Assembly (NCBI GenBank): GCA_008933995.1
Contig: WARS01000051.1
Span: 2,046,001-2,110,000 of the forward strand
DNA: 64,000 nt
From: Datnioides undecimradiatus
Taxonomy: Eukaryota; Chordata; Actinopteri; Lobotiformes; Datnioididae
Direction: 5' to 3'
The notes beneath the pieces are model-generated. The model had not been told where the DNA came from. It did not search any database and saw only the letters and a program-made list of their open reading frames with translations. This document shows positions 26,061-37,186 of the stretch, piece after piece (the stretch's first letter is position 1; every line of letters starts with the position of its first letter). Position numbers and translations under genes: made by a program.

Positions 26061-26093
26061 CATGACGTAGGCACTTCAAATGCCTATGTCATG
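26061..26093. repeat. 13-bp hairpin
   Basis: CATGACGTAGGCA and TGCCTATGTCATG pair over 13 positions (12 Watson-Crick and one G-T) around a 7-base loop. Confidence 0.7.
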
Positions 26094-28039
26094 GAAAACT
26101 GCTGCCGATGTTGCATAACTGCTGCGTTGTATGACCTCATGCATTTGAGCGGGTAAACAAAAGTTCATCTGATGAAGACATCACAAACAACAACACAGCT
26201 TTTCTGCAACCAAATCACTGAGCTTTGATTGGCTGCTGATTAACAGTAAGGACTGATTTTAAAGTCACTTTCTAAACCCATGATACTGTTTCAACTGAAA
26301 CTACATAACGTTACTGATGTCAGTTCAGGAAACCTGTAACCATAATTCTTCACACAACAATTTCTCATGTGGCACCTATAATCCTGTTCTCAAGCTTAGT
26401 ATGTAGAAGTATGGAGAACAGTTCTATTGTGTGTATCCTAATTGTGTGTTCATTTGCTCAATTATGTGTTTATTCCTATAAGTGCCTACAGTGTGTCTTT
26501 ATGTCAGATTCCTAACCTTGTAATCAATTGTCCAGAAAGGTACAAGTAATTAACTTAAATTTGATTATTATCAATCAACATGTTTTCAATAACTAAGTAC
26601 TAGTAGTGGTAGAACCTTGTCTTGGTGTAGCCAAAGATCTTTGACCACATAAGTGGGACCATGAACCTGCTGAGCTAAGCAACAGCAATGTGCATTATTA
26701 GATGTCTTTTAATTGGACAAGTTGTAGACAAAGTTTTCTCCAAATCAAAACCCACTATAGAAATTCAATAGATAATAGAAATTCATGAAGTACCCCAAAT
26801 GCAGAGGTTCATCCTCTGGCGAGCATAAATGGGCTCAGTACATTTCAATCTGTCCATCAGACTGGTAACCTGGCCAGAGGATGTCATTTTGAGGACCTAG
26901 GTGTCAAAGGACGGTAAAGCCAAAAAATGTTGCGACTCAACGTTACTACCTCTACAATAACACTTGATTTAAAGATTTGACGTAAGAACTAGACACAGAA
27001 ATCTCCCAGAATGTAACAATCACAGGACCCAAGTCAACCACAATCTCGCACAATTCACTTGCTTTTTGTGTCAATGGAAATGCCGTTTTGTCCAATTAAC
27101 AATGTACTTTTTATCTATAAGAGTACTTGATCAGATGGTGATGTAACTACACACTTGTAAGAGGGCAGAGCACTCCAAAGCATGTGGTCACTGCAGATGA
27201 AGGGCTCAACACCCATGAAAGAGGCCTTTTCAGTCCTGCATGCAGCAGAGGACAGTTTTAGAGCATTCCTCATGGTAGTGGATAAGATATTTCTCTCTTA
27301 ATACCCCATCAAAGCAGAAAGAACAACTTGTAGACCAACAAAACTCATGACACTGTGACAGAATCCACAGAGTACACAGACTCAGAACTTGGACATTTAT
27401 GTGCAATCCCTCGAACGCAGCAGAAAGGTTTAATAGGTTTTTATTGCAAACGCTGCTTAGCAAGAATCATTAAAATTTAACAACAGCAATATGTCGGTGC
27501 AAGCAATGCAATTATTTCCCAATGAGACGCTGTCAGCAATTATACTCCCCGCTGGCCGATGTTTGCCAACAGAACAAGACTTTCCAAGTAGCATACCAAC
27601 AACACACACAGTCAAATGACCTTTTCCATCATTAAAACACTGATGTCAGCCTTAATTCCTGGCAGTAAACGTGTCTTCAAAGCCATTCAGGTGTTGGATT
27701 ACTGTCTCTTGTTGAAGTTCCTGTCATTACATCCATAGAGAGCTTGCCCACCTTTCATTTTGACAGGGAAAGATTTGATAAAGTAGAATAAGAGCTGACC
27801 ACCATTGTCTCTGGCTGAATTGCTTTTTTGTCCTCCACTGCGGCTCAAGACCTTCCAGTCACTGTCAGTAGTCAGTCACAAAGGTAGATCAAAAAAGAGA
27901 CTTATGCCTGGTGCACACTGATCAGATTTTATGTATTTGTATTAACAGACACCAAATGATTTTGTCTAGGACCTCATACCCGTTGTTTTGGATCAAACAC
28001 AATCAGAAGGGCAACTCGAGAAACTACGGACCTCATAGA

Positions 28040-28063
28040 AACTGATCTGATCTGATCTGATCT
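28040..28063 (+). repeat. (CTGAT)n short tandem repeat
   Basis: Four to five copies of the five-base unit CTGAT, creating overlapping TGATC words. Confidence 0.8.
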
Positions 28064-29125
28064 GAAATGTTATTTGAAAAAGACAGAAACATGGAGGCGG
28101 ACTGTATTTGTCGATTTGTTTAAAACATAAAAGAGATAAAACTGTGACTGAAGTCCTGGCTGACAAGATGGAATCACCATGGCTTATACCTTTTGCATTT
28201 TTACAGCTGTAAATATCAAACACTTGATATTTAAGATTTGAAATTTGTTTGAAATGTGGGAACTCTGGTCAAGTAAAAATGATTAGGCCTACATCTGTAA
28301 ACCCCCGACTGTAGGGGATCATTTCAGAAGATAATAACCTTACGCCAGCACTCCAGAGATTGTCGGGATCGGACCCAAAACCCGATTGCCTGATTATCCT
28401 CAAGTGCAGGGCCAGGATAAGTTTCAATCCACAAGACATAAAAGATCAAATTTTTTACAATGTCCTGACCAGAAACTCGTGGTTTGTTTGAAGACTATCA
28501 AACATCCTGACAAATGACCTCAGTCAAAGCCGGATGCAGTATGAAGACTAACGAATGAAAACTTGAGGGAAACAGTTAGGGCCTGCACATTTTCACACCT
28601 CCTCACAACCAGCCAAACACTGCTTAAAGTGACTGTGATTCTGCTTTAAAAGAAGGGCTGTACTGTTCCACATGTTGAAATGTACTTTAACCAAAGCGTT
28701 ATGAGGTGATTTAGTGTTGGAACATCTCCTAGGCTGGGCCAACCCTGTTTTTTCTTGTGTCTATATATTGGTATATACACATATGGCATATATATTATAA
28801 ATATAGATTGTTCTTTATGTACTACAACAATTTAATTGTCCTTGATTCATGATCAGAACTGGTTCTAGACGTACGATTCAACTGACTGCTCACGCTGTGG
28901 TGATACAACTGGTTGTCCAGCACAATACATTGGGTTCCACTATGAGTGAGTAAAGAGAACAAGAAAAACACAGAGCTGGCAGATGAACGTGCAGACGATT
29001 CCTGCAGAAATCTATATGATCCATCCTCTGCTTCCAACTGTCGACCATACAATAAAGCGTAAGCATGTGTGTGTGTAGATGCTGAGACTTAACCAAGTAA
29101 GTGGTCATCAGCTGGACTGTGTGTA

Positions 29126-29148
29126 GTGTGTGTGTGTGTGTGTGTGTG
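29126..29148 (+). repeat. (GT)11 microsatellite
   Basis: GT run; the only TG-oriented long array on this strand, facing two CA arrays within 300 bases. Confidence 0.95.
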
Positions 29149-29290
29149 CATGAGAACTGGGCACTAAAGCCAAAACAAGGGAATTCTTTGTTCTAGTCCT
29201 ATTAAATTAAAACACAAAGAAGAAACTAAGATTCTTCACTTTATGACCCGAAGAAGAAAAAGTCTTTTCAAACTGCTTCCCAGACTAACT

Positions 29291-29296
<6 letters not shown>

Positions 29297-29325
<29 letters not shown>
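29297..29325 (+). repeat. (AC)14 microsatellite
   Basis: Uninterrupted AC run. Confidence 0.95.
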
Positions 29326-29327
<2 letters not shown>

Positions 29328-29382
29328 CCTCAGTGACATTGACCTGGCCTGACACTACTTCCATTTAGAGGAAAAGGCCGTG

Positions 29383-29384
<2 letters not shown>

Positions 29385-29429
<45 letters not shown>
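29385..29429 (+). repeat. (AC)22 microsatellite
   Basis: Uninterrupted AC run, 60 bases after the previous array. Confidence 0.95.
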
Positions 29430-29431
<2 letters not shown>

Positions 29432-30074
29432 TGGCAAGACAAAAGGAACTCCCACATTCCACAGTCACTGAACGCCTCCCACACACACATACACACAGAC
29501 ATGTATAGAGAGGCTTCCCAGCACAATCAAAGTGATTTAGCAGCAAATGGCTCAGAGTCCTAAGAAGTGACTTTGAGGGATGCTACTGTGGACACGTCTG
29601 TCACACTTTAACAAGAGCGCGGGACAAATCTGCGCCGACGTGCACGGAGGGAGGAAGGTGTGGCGACAGACAGAGGCACAGTCAATTTGAGATTAAAGTC
29701 AAAGAGAGGAGAAGGGAAAATCATTCAATTAAAAGAGAAGAAACAAAGGAAACATGGAAATATGTGGATTCTAATCAGTGACTCTGTCTTTGGTTTGTGT
29801 GAGGTTTCTGTGTGAGACCAAATCTATTCTGACTGGGTCGAAGCGTCTGTCCCTCTCCCTCAGTGATACTTGGAGTATTCTCGGCGAACGGGGGGATTAG
29901 CTGTCAGGAAAGACCACGATTATGCACAAGTGTGGATTACTCAAAGGGCAAGTGGAGCAAGTGCCCCGGGGCCTCAACCCATGAAGGGCCCGGATAATCC
30001 ACTGTTTCACACAGCCTGGTCTCACTAGGACTTAGACTCCTGCTGGACAGTTCCGCAGTAATAACACCTCTGTG

Positions 30075-30200
30075 GATAACACAACGCAGCTAACAAAGCG
30101 GAGATGAAACATGCTGCAAAGGTCCCAGGCTGGAATCGAACCCGGGACAAAGCCTTGATCCGTGGTATGCACTTTAGCAGGTGTGCTCCTCAGTGAAATA
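30075..30200 (-). mobile_element. tRNA-derived SINE-like fragment
   Basis: The minus strand reads CCCGGGTTCGATTCCAGCC followed by TGGGACCTTTGCAGCATG. GGTTCGATTCC (30142 to 30132) is an exact RNA polymerase III B-box. The CTGGGACCTTTG(C)(T)GCATGT continuation is the usual body start of a common fish tRNA-SINE. The A-box side (CCTGCTAAAGTGCATACC) is weak and no anticodon stem can be drawn, so this is an old SINE copy and not a tRNA gene. The 3' end is not clear. Confidence 0.5.
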
Positions 30201-30998
30201 AACCATTGAATTTAATGTAAAAAGAGTCCTTAATATTGATGGACCCACCCAGAATCATCACTCAAATGCTATGTTTACTGTGCAGTTCAGTCTAACTAAT
30301 CTCATTTCCAGTAGCACTAGGCTAATAAAGGCTAATAAAACCCCCCTGTCCTCACATAAAAGCAAAAAACATCAATCGGTCTGGTGCAGAAACATAAATC
30401 TAGCCTAGCAACTAAAGAGCCAGACAGGCTATACTATAACAAACAGTTGCCCATGAGTCTGGTTTACTACAAAAGTATTGTTCTGGGAAGATGTTTATTT
30501 TAGAGCGCAGAGAATATGGATTTTGGAGACTAATGCAGTGGAGAACGTTCACAGATTACCTCTCCTTTGGTCCCAGCTGGGGTGTACTTTGCATGTTCAA
30601 CCTGAATATATAGATCGGACCTTTAACTGCCGGTGGTGGGAGTCAGGGTGAAATGAAGAACATGAGATATTCATACCTCAGGGGTCAGTTCAGCCCTGAT
30701 TCTGCATTTTAATAAGGATTCAGGAAAGGGACCCATTGTATATGAAATAATTCACTTTTGGTTTTCTATTGAGAGAGAGAGTGGCAGGTGAGGAAGGGTT
30801 CGCAGCAGCCATCAGATTGGAGGAAACCTCCTCAGGCCCATCAGTAATCCAAAATAACTGGGTTCATTAAAGCACGGGAACATCATGAAGATCTCCCAGT
30901 TCTGCATTTTAAAACCCAACCTGCTCTTTGTACCCCCTGCCCTTTGTACCCCTCAGTGAGCCACGTGCCCTGTCAGCTGGCTGCCTGCCTGGTAAAAA

Positions 30999-31018
30999 GG
31001 GTGGGTGGGTGGGGGGGG
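30999..31018 (+). other. Strong parallel G-quadruplex motif
   Basis: GGG-T-GGG-T-GGG-T followed by eight G. Single-base loops make it one of the most stable arrangements possible. Confidence 0.65.
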
Positions 31019-31019
31019 C

Positions 31020-32044
31020 ATCTGGCCAAGCGCCAGGCTCTTTGAATTTTTTATAAGGGGGAGCGAGGTGGGGTATCGAGGGAGGGGTGAATGAGGGGGG
31101 AAATTAAACAGCGGGATTGATTGAGCAGTAATGGGATAGCAATAAAGAAACCTTCAGTCTGAACATAATAAAAGAAACCTATCACTGCGACATCACCAGG
31201 ACATGATCCAAAATGCACTTGATTAGAATTTCTGTCTGTTCTAAAGCGAGGAAGGGGACTCTGGAGCACATCCTGGATTGTAACACAGTCTGACACTGAG
31301 TCCACAGGCTGCGGAGCCCATTGAGACACACTCCTCTTAGACCTGAATGGAGCCATTCAAGGACACTTGATCTTCACGTCCTGAGGTGAGCGCCTGTGTC
31401 TGCGCTACAGAAATGAGCTCCACAATGAAATCCTCCTCATGTGTCTTGTGGTTCTCTGTCCACAGGCAAACGTGTCCACTTTGTCTCTGACGGACATGAA
31501 GTGAACAGCAGCAGCAGTATACAAAAGTGGCCATGGGCACAACAGTTCCTGCAAAACATCAAACCACTGCAGGTTCTAAGTTCTAATGTTCTAAGGGTTC
31601 TACACCAATAAGTTTTCTTATTAGTTAAAATAATGTTTTAAAATGTTACCAATCTCCATCTAGATAAGTGATTTAGTAGTGTTTTAGAAATAATCTCCAC
31701 CCGCACTTCAATGGCTAAAATAGTCACATCATATGACCATTCATTTGGGGCACTGGGCATGCAGGTGTCAACATAAGCAGGAAGCAGGAAGTGTCTACCA
31801 TGCAGCTGATTGCTTAGGTGCAGAAATCAGTTCAAGCAAAGCACAGCAAAGCCAAAAAGTGAGAGACTTCTTAGCTTGGACGACTGACAAAACAAAAGTA
31901 CAAGGCAATCATGTGATGAGCGTGAGTCAGGAAAGGTCACACTGGACAGACCAAATCGAAAGTCATACGTCTCTGTTTCTTCACATCCAGACTTCTGCAC
32001 GCCCTGTACAAGTGCTGGAAACTGCTGCCCCCTGCTTTAACCAA
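31020..32044. other. Non-coding, no exon supported
   Basis: A minus-strand open frame (31356 to 31051) is the longest here but has no splice sites and no recognisable content. The stretch 31090 to 31230 (GGGATTGATTGAGCAGTAATG) looks like possible regulatory sequence. Confidence 0.3.
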
Positions 32045-32243
32045 GGGTGATGACAGTGAAGTTTGTTAACCAAAACAACAAGCTAAAAGAAGCTAAAAAG
32101 GTGTGTGCATTTGAAGGCGACTGCAGAGCTGTGCAACAGTTCTCTGTGGGTTCCTCGTTAAAATGGTCACTTTCTAATTATAAATTGTTTTTTAGACAAT
32201 CGTAAATACAAAAAAACATTGATTGGTGCAGCTTTGAGCTTAT
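32045..32243 (+). repeat. Dispersed repeat, copy A
   Basis: It shares a series of ordered words with 60880 to 61040: AACAAGCTAAAAGAAGCTAAAA, then AGTTCTCTGTGGGTT, then AAAACATTGATTGGTGCAGC. Spacing is similar. The style matches a repeat common in percomorph genomes. Confidence 0.6.
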
Positions 32244-32729
32244 TCTACAAACTCTGTCATATCTTAATAAAGCCAACAAACCTATTCTTACTTCCATTTA
32301 ACTAATTTTACTCAATTTTACAAAGATTAACTCACCTAGTAGTCATTTAAACTGTCTGTATAATAAATACTGGAGTTCTATACAGTGCACTGTAAATCAG
32401 CACACCCACTCAAACTGTATGTGAATGAAACAGAGGATAACACTATCAGCTGCAGGGTCTAATGAGGCTATTGGCAGCTGCTGATGACCTGGGCAGCAGT
32501 GATGAAGGATTGATCGGGGGCTGATCCATAGCGTGACGGTGTTACATGTGATCCAGCCTGACCAGGCAGCTGTGACTGATGACACCAGGTCAGATCAGCC
32601 ATCTATCGATCCACCTCGTAGAACATAGAGGAGATGCTGATGATAATGATGCCCAACTATAATTCAAATTAAGAGGGTTGAAGGGGAGGACAGTGGATTT
32701 AACTCAGTGCTCAGTTTGGGTATCCTTAC

Positions 32730-32905
32730 TTTCATTCTGACAGCATGATCAGAAAATTGATATTAGTCTCATGTTTGTGGTGAGTATGGAGTATGGAGGT
32801 GGAGGCGAGTAGCCTAGCTTAGCATAAAGCAGGTGAAACAGCTAGCTAGCTTCGGCTTGGCTCAAAGTTTTATCACCTTTGTTTAATTCATAAAACCCAA
32901 CGAGT
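32730..32905 (+). repeat. TAGCTTAGCATAAAG-type dispersed fish repeat
   Basis: GAAAATTGATATTAGTCTCATG, then AGCCTAGCTTAGCATAAAGC, then GAAACAGCTAGCTAGC and TTGGCTCAAAG follow in the order known from a very common perciform repeat. That repeat has a core of TTAGCTTAGCATAAAGACTGG and GGAAACAGCTAGCCTGGCTC. This copy is moderately diverged. Family name not assigned. Confidence 0.6.
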
Positions 32906-33934
32906 TACGTGCAAGATCGATGATAGTATACCAAATGATTTTCACAGATATAGTGTCTGCACTGCACAGTTCAGGGATGCACAGTGAAGGAAGCTTAACT
33001 GTGCAGTGAGGTGGACTCGAGAGGGGAACATAAACCAACATATTCTCTGACATAATGATTAAAAGGCCCCAAACCTTAATAATTAATAATCTTAATAATA
33101 TACTCTGCCCTAACTGAAGTCTAAATCTGGATAAGAAGAGTGAATTCATTTCATCATTGCATTATGAAATGTGCAGTATCCATATTACAAGAAAACTGTG
33201 CACATCAACAGCTGCATGGTTTCTCTCATCACAACCAAACTGACAACGTATCCGCTTGTGCTTATCTGCTAACTCCCACAATTAACCATGAATGATCAAT
33301 GCAAATCCCTCACTAATACTGATGAACATGTTGTTCAGTGGGGAAGACTATTTCAGTAACAGATCCTAGATGTAAACACTTGAGATTGGGGTTGAGCCAG
33401 ATTCTCTAAAATGAACTGGTGCTTACAGAATCATTGGTGGCTCATGACGAGGATAAACACAATAAACACCGCTGCCTGAAGTGGATATATGACCCATCGC
33501 ATGATGTGAAGGGAAGTTAATGTATGTCTAGTTTGGAGAAATCTTCAAAATGGGGTCATCCGGGTCAAAGGTCTCATACAGGCGTGCACAAACATCATGT
33601 GTGTATCCAGTGGTTTTGTCATCACAGGGAGGTTGCCAGGTTTGGTGCCATCCTGCCTGTGCAGAAACATATTTTAAGCGTAGAACTTTCTTTATGCATG
33701 ATGTCTAACAGATATTTTATAAACCAGCACATTCTTTGATTAGTTCCAGTCTGGCTGCTGCACTAAACAGAGATGTAACACTGTATGTAAATGGCTGCTA
33801 ATATACATCTATGGGAAAGTCCTCCCTGCCCGGTACACAAGCGTGAAACTACAGTGTGTGTCTGTGTAATGTGTTTTGTGTGTCTCCACCTGGAGTCCTG
33901 CTGAGCCACTTCCTCCCATGCCCTCGGAAACAGC

Positions 33935-33975
33935 GTTGCTATAGTAATTGTATCTAAGTGAATAACCATAGCAAC
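33935..33975. promoter_or_regulatory. Pair of RFX X-box-like motifs
   Basis: GTTGCTATAGTAAT (33935 to 33948, two changes) and ATAACCATAGCAAC (33962 to 33975, one change from GTNRCCNNRGYAAC) stand 13 bases apart. Their outer halves GTTGCTAT and ATAGCAAC are exact reverse complements, so the block could also fold as a hairpin. Confidence 0.35.
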
Positions 33976-35137
33976 CGCGGAGATGCTTTTGATGGCACAG
34001 TGGTAGCTGCAGGTTTTTCAGTACTGGAGATCAAACAGGCCTGATGTTGTTAGAGGAGGATGGGGGAAAGACTAAAGCAGGGAATGGAGAGGGAGAGTGG
34101 GAAGGGTAAAGGACAAAAACAAATAAAGGAGAAGGGAAGAGGAGGAGAAAGAATGAAGGAGAGAAGGAAACGAAGGAAAAAGAGGGTATTCCCTGAAGGT
34201 GCTGCCACCCTTTCCAAATCCCTCTTATGGAATAATTACCCACTAGGGGTATAATGTGCAAGTAGAGTAGCACCTGTTTCCCGGCTTGGAATCAGAGGAG
34301 GTGGTGATACAGTAAGTAGCTGTTTCACCGATGCTTTGTTCAGTTTAATACAGAGCCTAATTAGAGCCGATGGCTTCCAAAGAAGATAATTCTCTTTCAA
34401 GTGACTGCGCGCGAGCTAGAGGCGAGCCTTCAGCAGGGTCGAGATGATCACTGGTTTTACTTGCAGCCCCCAATAATCCTCACAAATGACTTCATGTGCT
34501 ACTTTGGTGCGTTGCTGCTGCTTTCAGAGGTTAACGCTAAGACAAGGATTCCCCTGGCCTAAAGTGGTAATTCAAGAAGATTTTTGAATTTTTCATCAGT
34601 TTTTATTCATGGTATTTTACAATGGATCAAATGACTGCGTGATATGAAAGGTGTCAATGAACTCCGCAGTTGCCCTCAACTCAGTGGAACCTTTTGTGGA
34701 ACCTTTTTAGTGTCCTTCAGCTTATTGTTTTGGTTTTTCGGTCAGTTTCGATTCAGTCTCGGCACTTCCATCACTTCCAGCTGCACATAGCATGTGTTTA
34801 TCCATAAATGCGCAGCACAGCCCACCTACACAGCACACAACAGCCAAGATTGTCACCGTAGAGACCAGCCACTGAGCATGGTGGAGCTTTTAGCAGCTTA
34901 AGATGCAGATATTTCCCTCAATGGTTGGAGCTAAAAGAAGCTGGTTTTCTGCTCAAAAGGGTTGCAAGTTTTAACCAAAATGCAAGAATGCCGTTGCGTG
35001 AAATAATGTGAAGAAAGTTACATTAGATCCGTGTATAGAGATGTAAGACAACTTCAGTCTTTGGAAACAGTCTTATTTTTCTCTTGGAGAAGAAACAGCT
35101 GATCAGTCATGTGAGGTTACATGTTCACTACATCAGA

Positions 35138-35168
35138 ACCTATTCAGAAAAGTTGTTTCTGAATAGGT
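35138..35168. repeat. Perfect 13-bp hairpin
   Basis: ACCTATTCAGAAA and TTTCTGAATAGGT are exact reverse complements around the 5-base loop AGTTG. Confidence 0.8.
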
Positions 35169-35739
35169 GTTTCCATTTCTCACATGTGTGAGTAGAGAGT
35201 GACAGTTGGACAACAGCTCCAGCTTTGGCCAGCTGTTTCCCAGAGAACTTTGTTAGCCGGATGGCTAATGTTTGGCTTACACTGAAAGACAGTGATTAAG
35301 TTTGAGTTAGCAGGAGCCACACACCTGTGATCAGAATCTGAGCTGCACATCATAATAATGTGTGAGGGTTTGCTCTGTGGCTCCTCTAAACACTTATTTA
35401 GAGGAACACTTAATATTTGTGGCCCTTTATGTGATTTCCTCCCAGACTGTCAGAGAAAGAATGACACAGGAGATGATTTTCTTAATCCTCGCTGCACCTC
35501 CACCCTCCATGTGCACAAATCCAAATCCACAATCTGCCTTGCAGCTGTGTAGTACTCTGCTCATGAACATGATCCATACTGAGAAAGCTGAGTAAATCTG
35601 TTTAGACCTAAGCAGACTTCAGATTTCCCCGAGCTCTCAGCGTGGTCAGTACTGAAAAACACCCTGCTTTGGGTTTGTATCAATCATTAAAATCTAGGTT
35701 TTACATTCACAGGTGGTGCTGCAGCCGTGCTTGTCAGAC

Positions 35740-35816
35740 CGGCGGGGCGGGGAACCCTCATCCGTCCCGTCTCCAAGGAAACCCTCGCATAGGTGTCTGT
35801 CTGTTGTCAGGGCAAC
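35740..35816. promoter_or_regulatory. GC-box and X-box segment
   Basis: A CpG-rich island-like stretch (about 35715 to 35930) contains GGCGGGGCGGGG near 35741, an SP1/KLF-type GC box. It also contains GTTGTCAGGGCAAC at 35803 to 35816, which differs from the RFX X-box consensus at one position. This could be a distal promoter or CpG-rich enhancer. No convincing exon with splice sites was found beside it. Confidence 0.35.
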
Positions 35817-35937
35817 AGGGCAAAGGGGAACGCTGGAGAGGAAAATGCCGATGGAGACGAGGGGGGCCGGAAGAGGGCTGGTGTGGAGACGACAAAGACA
35901 GGCGGGGCCGCAGACGCTCCGTCAGCTGAGCCCTACA

Positions 35938-36125
35938 TGATTTCACGCTCGTTAAAAATGCACGTACATGGTGCATTTCTGAAATGTGATAAATATGAAT
36001 GAGCAGCTGTGTGGCCGGGCATGTATGAATATGATACTGGCTCCAGAAATGAGTTTTAATGCTGATATTGGATTCTTGTTTCACTGCCATTAGACTGAAC
36101 TAAGATTGCATCATTCACCGGAGCC
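35938..36125. promoter_or_regulatory. Candidate conserved non-coding element
   Basis: The segment is free of simple repeats and dense in homeobox-, POU- and HMG-like words (ATGATTTCACG, TGCATTTCTGAAATG, ATAAATATGAATGAG, TTTTAATGCTGATATTGGATTCTTGTTT split across its length). It directly follows the GC-box/X-box segment. This texture is typical of vertebrate developmental enhancers, but conservation cannot be shown from one sequence. Confidence 0.3.
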
Positions 36126-37120
36126 TGACGTCTCCTCTGATCCCCCTAAATAGATTTCCATAGATTTCTTGTGGTGTGCTCGTTCATCTCGTTCCTCGTT
36201 ATCCCCCCGCCTCCATCCCCTCCCATGTGTAAGACAACTTAAGGTGCAGCAGTTGTAGTAAATGAGCTGGCCTAGTTTCACAGAGCCGAAGGGGCAAAGA
36301 GTGAAGAGAGGAAAAGAGTTTATCTTTCTGCGTTCATTTATTCTGCTTCTGCCAGAGAAACGTGTTTTTTGACCAATTTCCAGGAATCACACCAGCACCA
36401 CTTTGCGTAAAGGTGCTTTAACAATGAGAGGATGGAGAGGACGGTACACTGACTCAAGCCTGCTCACGCTGCACAAACACATGGCTGCAAAGTGACCTGC
36501 GGAGATATGAGGCGCTGCAGTCTGAGGTTACCCCATCACCTGAATTATCCAGGGTCACTACGTCAACCAATCAGCAGGCAGTCATAAACCCATAGGAGCT
36601 GGTGAAGTTTGACAGTACGGGTGAGTTAATGAAACTGATTTCGGGTTAACGTTTAAACAGTATACGGGCCCCACAGACCACCTGCAGCAACTCCCTCCTG
36701 CGTCACGACACATGCCTGAAGGTGAAATGATGAAATAAGGAGACTCTAGCTTTTTGCTTCTGTTTATATTTTTGTTCTGAATATAATTTTATTACAAATC
36801 TGTTCCCAAGTGCATTTCTCATTCCCGCTGTAGTGAATCAGATGTCAGTTGTACAATGGCTCCCCCCTGAGGATGCTTACTGGCGTTACAGAGCTATGGT
36901 TACTTTGCATACAGCTGCAGCCCTTAAAAGGGACTGAAAGTACAGATATATAATGTTAGAGACTAGGCTGCCTGTAACTATAATATGGCTGATCTGAGAG
37001 CAGTTAACGTGACTGTCTGCAGTGTTCATATTGTGTTCCTCTCCTGACCTTCTCCACAGCACTCCCTCCTACCTGACCGTGACTGAACTATTCCTGGCAG
37101 CGGCTCACATGAGACGTTCA

Positions 37121-37133
37121 CTGCCCCCGGTGG
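37121..37133 (-). promoter_or_regulatory. Weaker CTCF-type motif
   Basis: The minus strand reads CCACCGGGGGCAG, one core change from the consensus. It lies 24 bases before the TATA candidate at 37157. Confidence 0.25.
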
Positions 37134-37156
37134 AAATAACGCAGCCGACAGCTTGC

Positions 37157-37164
37157 TATAAATA
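37157..37164 (+). promoter_or_regulatory. TATA box candidate
   Basis: TATAAATA is followed by AAAAGTGCGCAGC. The predicted start would be about 37187 to 37195. It matters because a consensus splice donor lies 240 bases downstream in the same orientation, giving a plausible first exon. Confidence 0.3.
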
Positions 37165-37186
37165 AAAAGTGCGCAGCAGGAATCAG

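Larger units (their letters stand above)
24790..29125. other. Non-coding, mostly featureless
   Basis: The stretches 25090 to 25215 and 27440 to 27570 are repeat-free with homeobox-like words (ATAATTACTGGC, AATGCAATTATTTCCC) and could be conserved elements. AT-rich sequence lies at 28755 to 28810. No exon is supported. Confidence 0.35.

Noticed and set aside
30121-30190. Possible tRNA gene on the minus strand
   Set aside because: Only the B-box half is tRNA-like; no anticodon stem or acceptor stem can be formed. It fits a SINE remnant.
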